The notes under the pieces: generated by a model
The model's database searches: none
What the model was told of the DNA's origin: nothing
The model's input: only the letters and a program-made list of their open reading frames with translations
Made by a program: the position numbers and the translations under genes
In this document: positions 5,311-6,044 of the stretch, piece after piece
Position numbering within the stretch: the stretch's first letter is position 1
Layout: each line of letters starts with the position of its first letter
From: Brachybacterium sp.
GTDB taxonomy: Bacteria; Actinomycetota; Actinomycetes; Actinomycetales; Dermabacteraceae
Direction: 5' to 3'
Assembly: GCA_027322375.1 (NCBI GenBank)
Contig: DAHVRS010000168.1
Span: forward strand, 1 to 6,044
DNA: 6,044 nt

Positions 5311-6044
5311 CGCGCCGCGGAGTCCTGCACGGTGGAGCCGACGGCGTCGCCGTTCTCATCGCGCAGCGTGCCCTGCCAGGCGCTCTCCGGGCTGTGCCGG
5401 TGGAGCAGGGCGAGCAGCGCGGTCATGAGGCGCGAGTCGCTGAGCTCGCCGTGGACGGTGATGTCCCCTTCGGCCCATTCGGCACGCACGTCGCCGCAGC
5501 GGGCGGTGGCGCCGTCGACCGCGGCGAGCGGGAACGGCTTCGTGATCCCGGCGAGGTCGGGCGCGGCGAAGGTGGGCCGTCGGATCGGCTCTGCCCGCAG
5601 CGCCGCCTCGAGGTCATCCACCCCGGTGAGGACCAGCAGGGAGTCCATGCCGGCGCGGACCGCTCCCTCGATGTCGGTGTCCAGGCGGTCGCCGACGATC
5701 AGGGGGCGGCGTGCGTTGTTCTCGCGCGCGGCGACCTCGAACATGCCCGGCTCTGGCTTGCCCGCCACCTCGGGCTCGACGCCCGTCGCGTGCCGCAGCG
5801 CGGCGACGAGAGAGCCGTTGCCCGGGGCGAGCCCGCGCTCGGTGGGGAGGGTCGCGTCGATGTTGGTGGCCATCCACAGCGCGCCGCGACGGATCGCGTA
5901 CGCGCCCTCAGCCAGGCGCGCCCAGCCGAGGTCCGGGGACCAGCCCTGCACGACCGCGGCGACGTCCTCCTGGTCGGTCTCGACCGGGGTGAGGCCGACC
6001 TCCTGGATCTGCGCAGCGAGGCTCGGCCCGCCGACGACGAGGAC
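5307..6044 (-). CDS. HAD-IIA (NagD-type) phosphatase, N-terminus outside window
   Basis: 245 residues are visible, open at the right edge; the frame runs without a stop to base 6044 and begins VLVVGGPSLA, an internal HAD-IIA segment. The N-terminal nucleophile motif (DxDGT type) must therefore lie outside. Visible motifs, numbered from the edge: WMATNID (57-63) and, after the cap domain, GKPEPGMF (95-102, motif III lysine) and GDRLDTDI (118-125, motif IV acidic residues). About 100 further residues follow (from about 145), an extension beyond the basic NagD core that actinobacterial members share. The M. tuberculosis gene in this position, Rv1692, was reported as a glycerol-3-phosphate phosphatase in phospholipid head-group recycling. 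The same substrate is plausible here but inferred from synteny and family only; p-nitrophenylphosphatase or sugar-phosphatase activity are alternatives. An internal GTG at 5951 is not a plausible start, because family sequence continues upstream of it. Confidence 0.93.
   Translation of the reverse strand, partial: VLVVGGPSLAAQIQEVGLTPVETDQEDVAAVVQGWSPDLGWARLAEGAYAIRRGALWMATNIDATLPTERGLAPGNGSLVAALRHATGVEPEVAGKPEPGMFEVAARENNARRPLIVGDRLDTDIEGAVRAGMDSLLVLTGVDDLEAALRAEPIRRPTFAAPDLAGITKPFPLAAVDGATARCGDVRAEWAEGDITVHGELSDSRLMTALLALLHRHSPESAWQGTLRDENGDAVGSTVQDSAAR

Noticed and set aside
5307..5951. The HAD gene as a complete 214-residue protein starting at the GTG at 5951
   Set aside because: The frame stays open upstream to the window edge and encodes recognisable HAD-IIA sequence (VLVVGGPSLA), so the gene is cut by the window and not internally initiated.
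5711..5992. Arg/Pro-rich plus-strand frame of 93 codons near the right end
   Set aside because: It lies opposite the HAD catalytic motifs, and its composition is typical of out-of-frame high-GC DNA.

Overview
This window is a single compact gene block from a very GC-rich actinobacterium. All genes lie on the minus strand, so they read from the right edge towards the left. Third codon positions are almost all G or C, GTG starts are common, and every gene matches its actinobacterial family form. The lineage is probably Micrococcales; a Brachybacterium/Dermabacteraceae relative is a guess from protein style that I could not test.

The transcription order is: a NagD-type HAD phosphatase (N-terminus outside the window); tlyA (rRNA 2'-O-methyltransferase); nadK (NAD kinase); recN (double-strand-break repair ATPase); steA (membrane-anchored protein with a thiamine-pyrophosphokinase-like fold, linked to cell separation); and an MctB/SteB family gene cut by the left edge. 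This is the order recalled for the Mycobacterium tuberculosis segment Rv1692-Rv1694-Rv1695-Rv1696-Rv1697-Rv1698, so the window is a conserved core actinobacterial locus and not an accessory island.

The genes are tightly packed. Two junctions are 4-bp stop/start overlaps (HAD/tlyA GTGA, recN/steA ATGA). The other three gaps are 5, 15 and 14 nt, each with a clear Shine-Dalgarno sequence. There is no room for a conventional intergenic promoter or terminator, so I infer one polycistronic mRNA with translational coupling. The products do not form one pathway: lipid or sugar phosphate turnover, ribosome modification, NADP supply, DNA repair and septum/cell-separation functions are linked by conserved position. 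Only steA and its downstream partner have a known direct functional link.

I found no RNA genes, mobile elements, CRISPR arrays, att sites or gene-free stretch longer than 15 nt. No novel defence or mobile system is visible. The points most worth following are the intact-looking nucleotide-binding motifs of SteA, the two 8-bp GC hairpins placed just before the ribosome-binding sites of recN and the MctB/SteB gene, the non-canonical interdomain linker in TlyA, and the use of TlyA's acidic C-terminal codons as nadK's ribosome-binding site.
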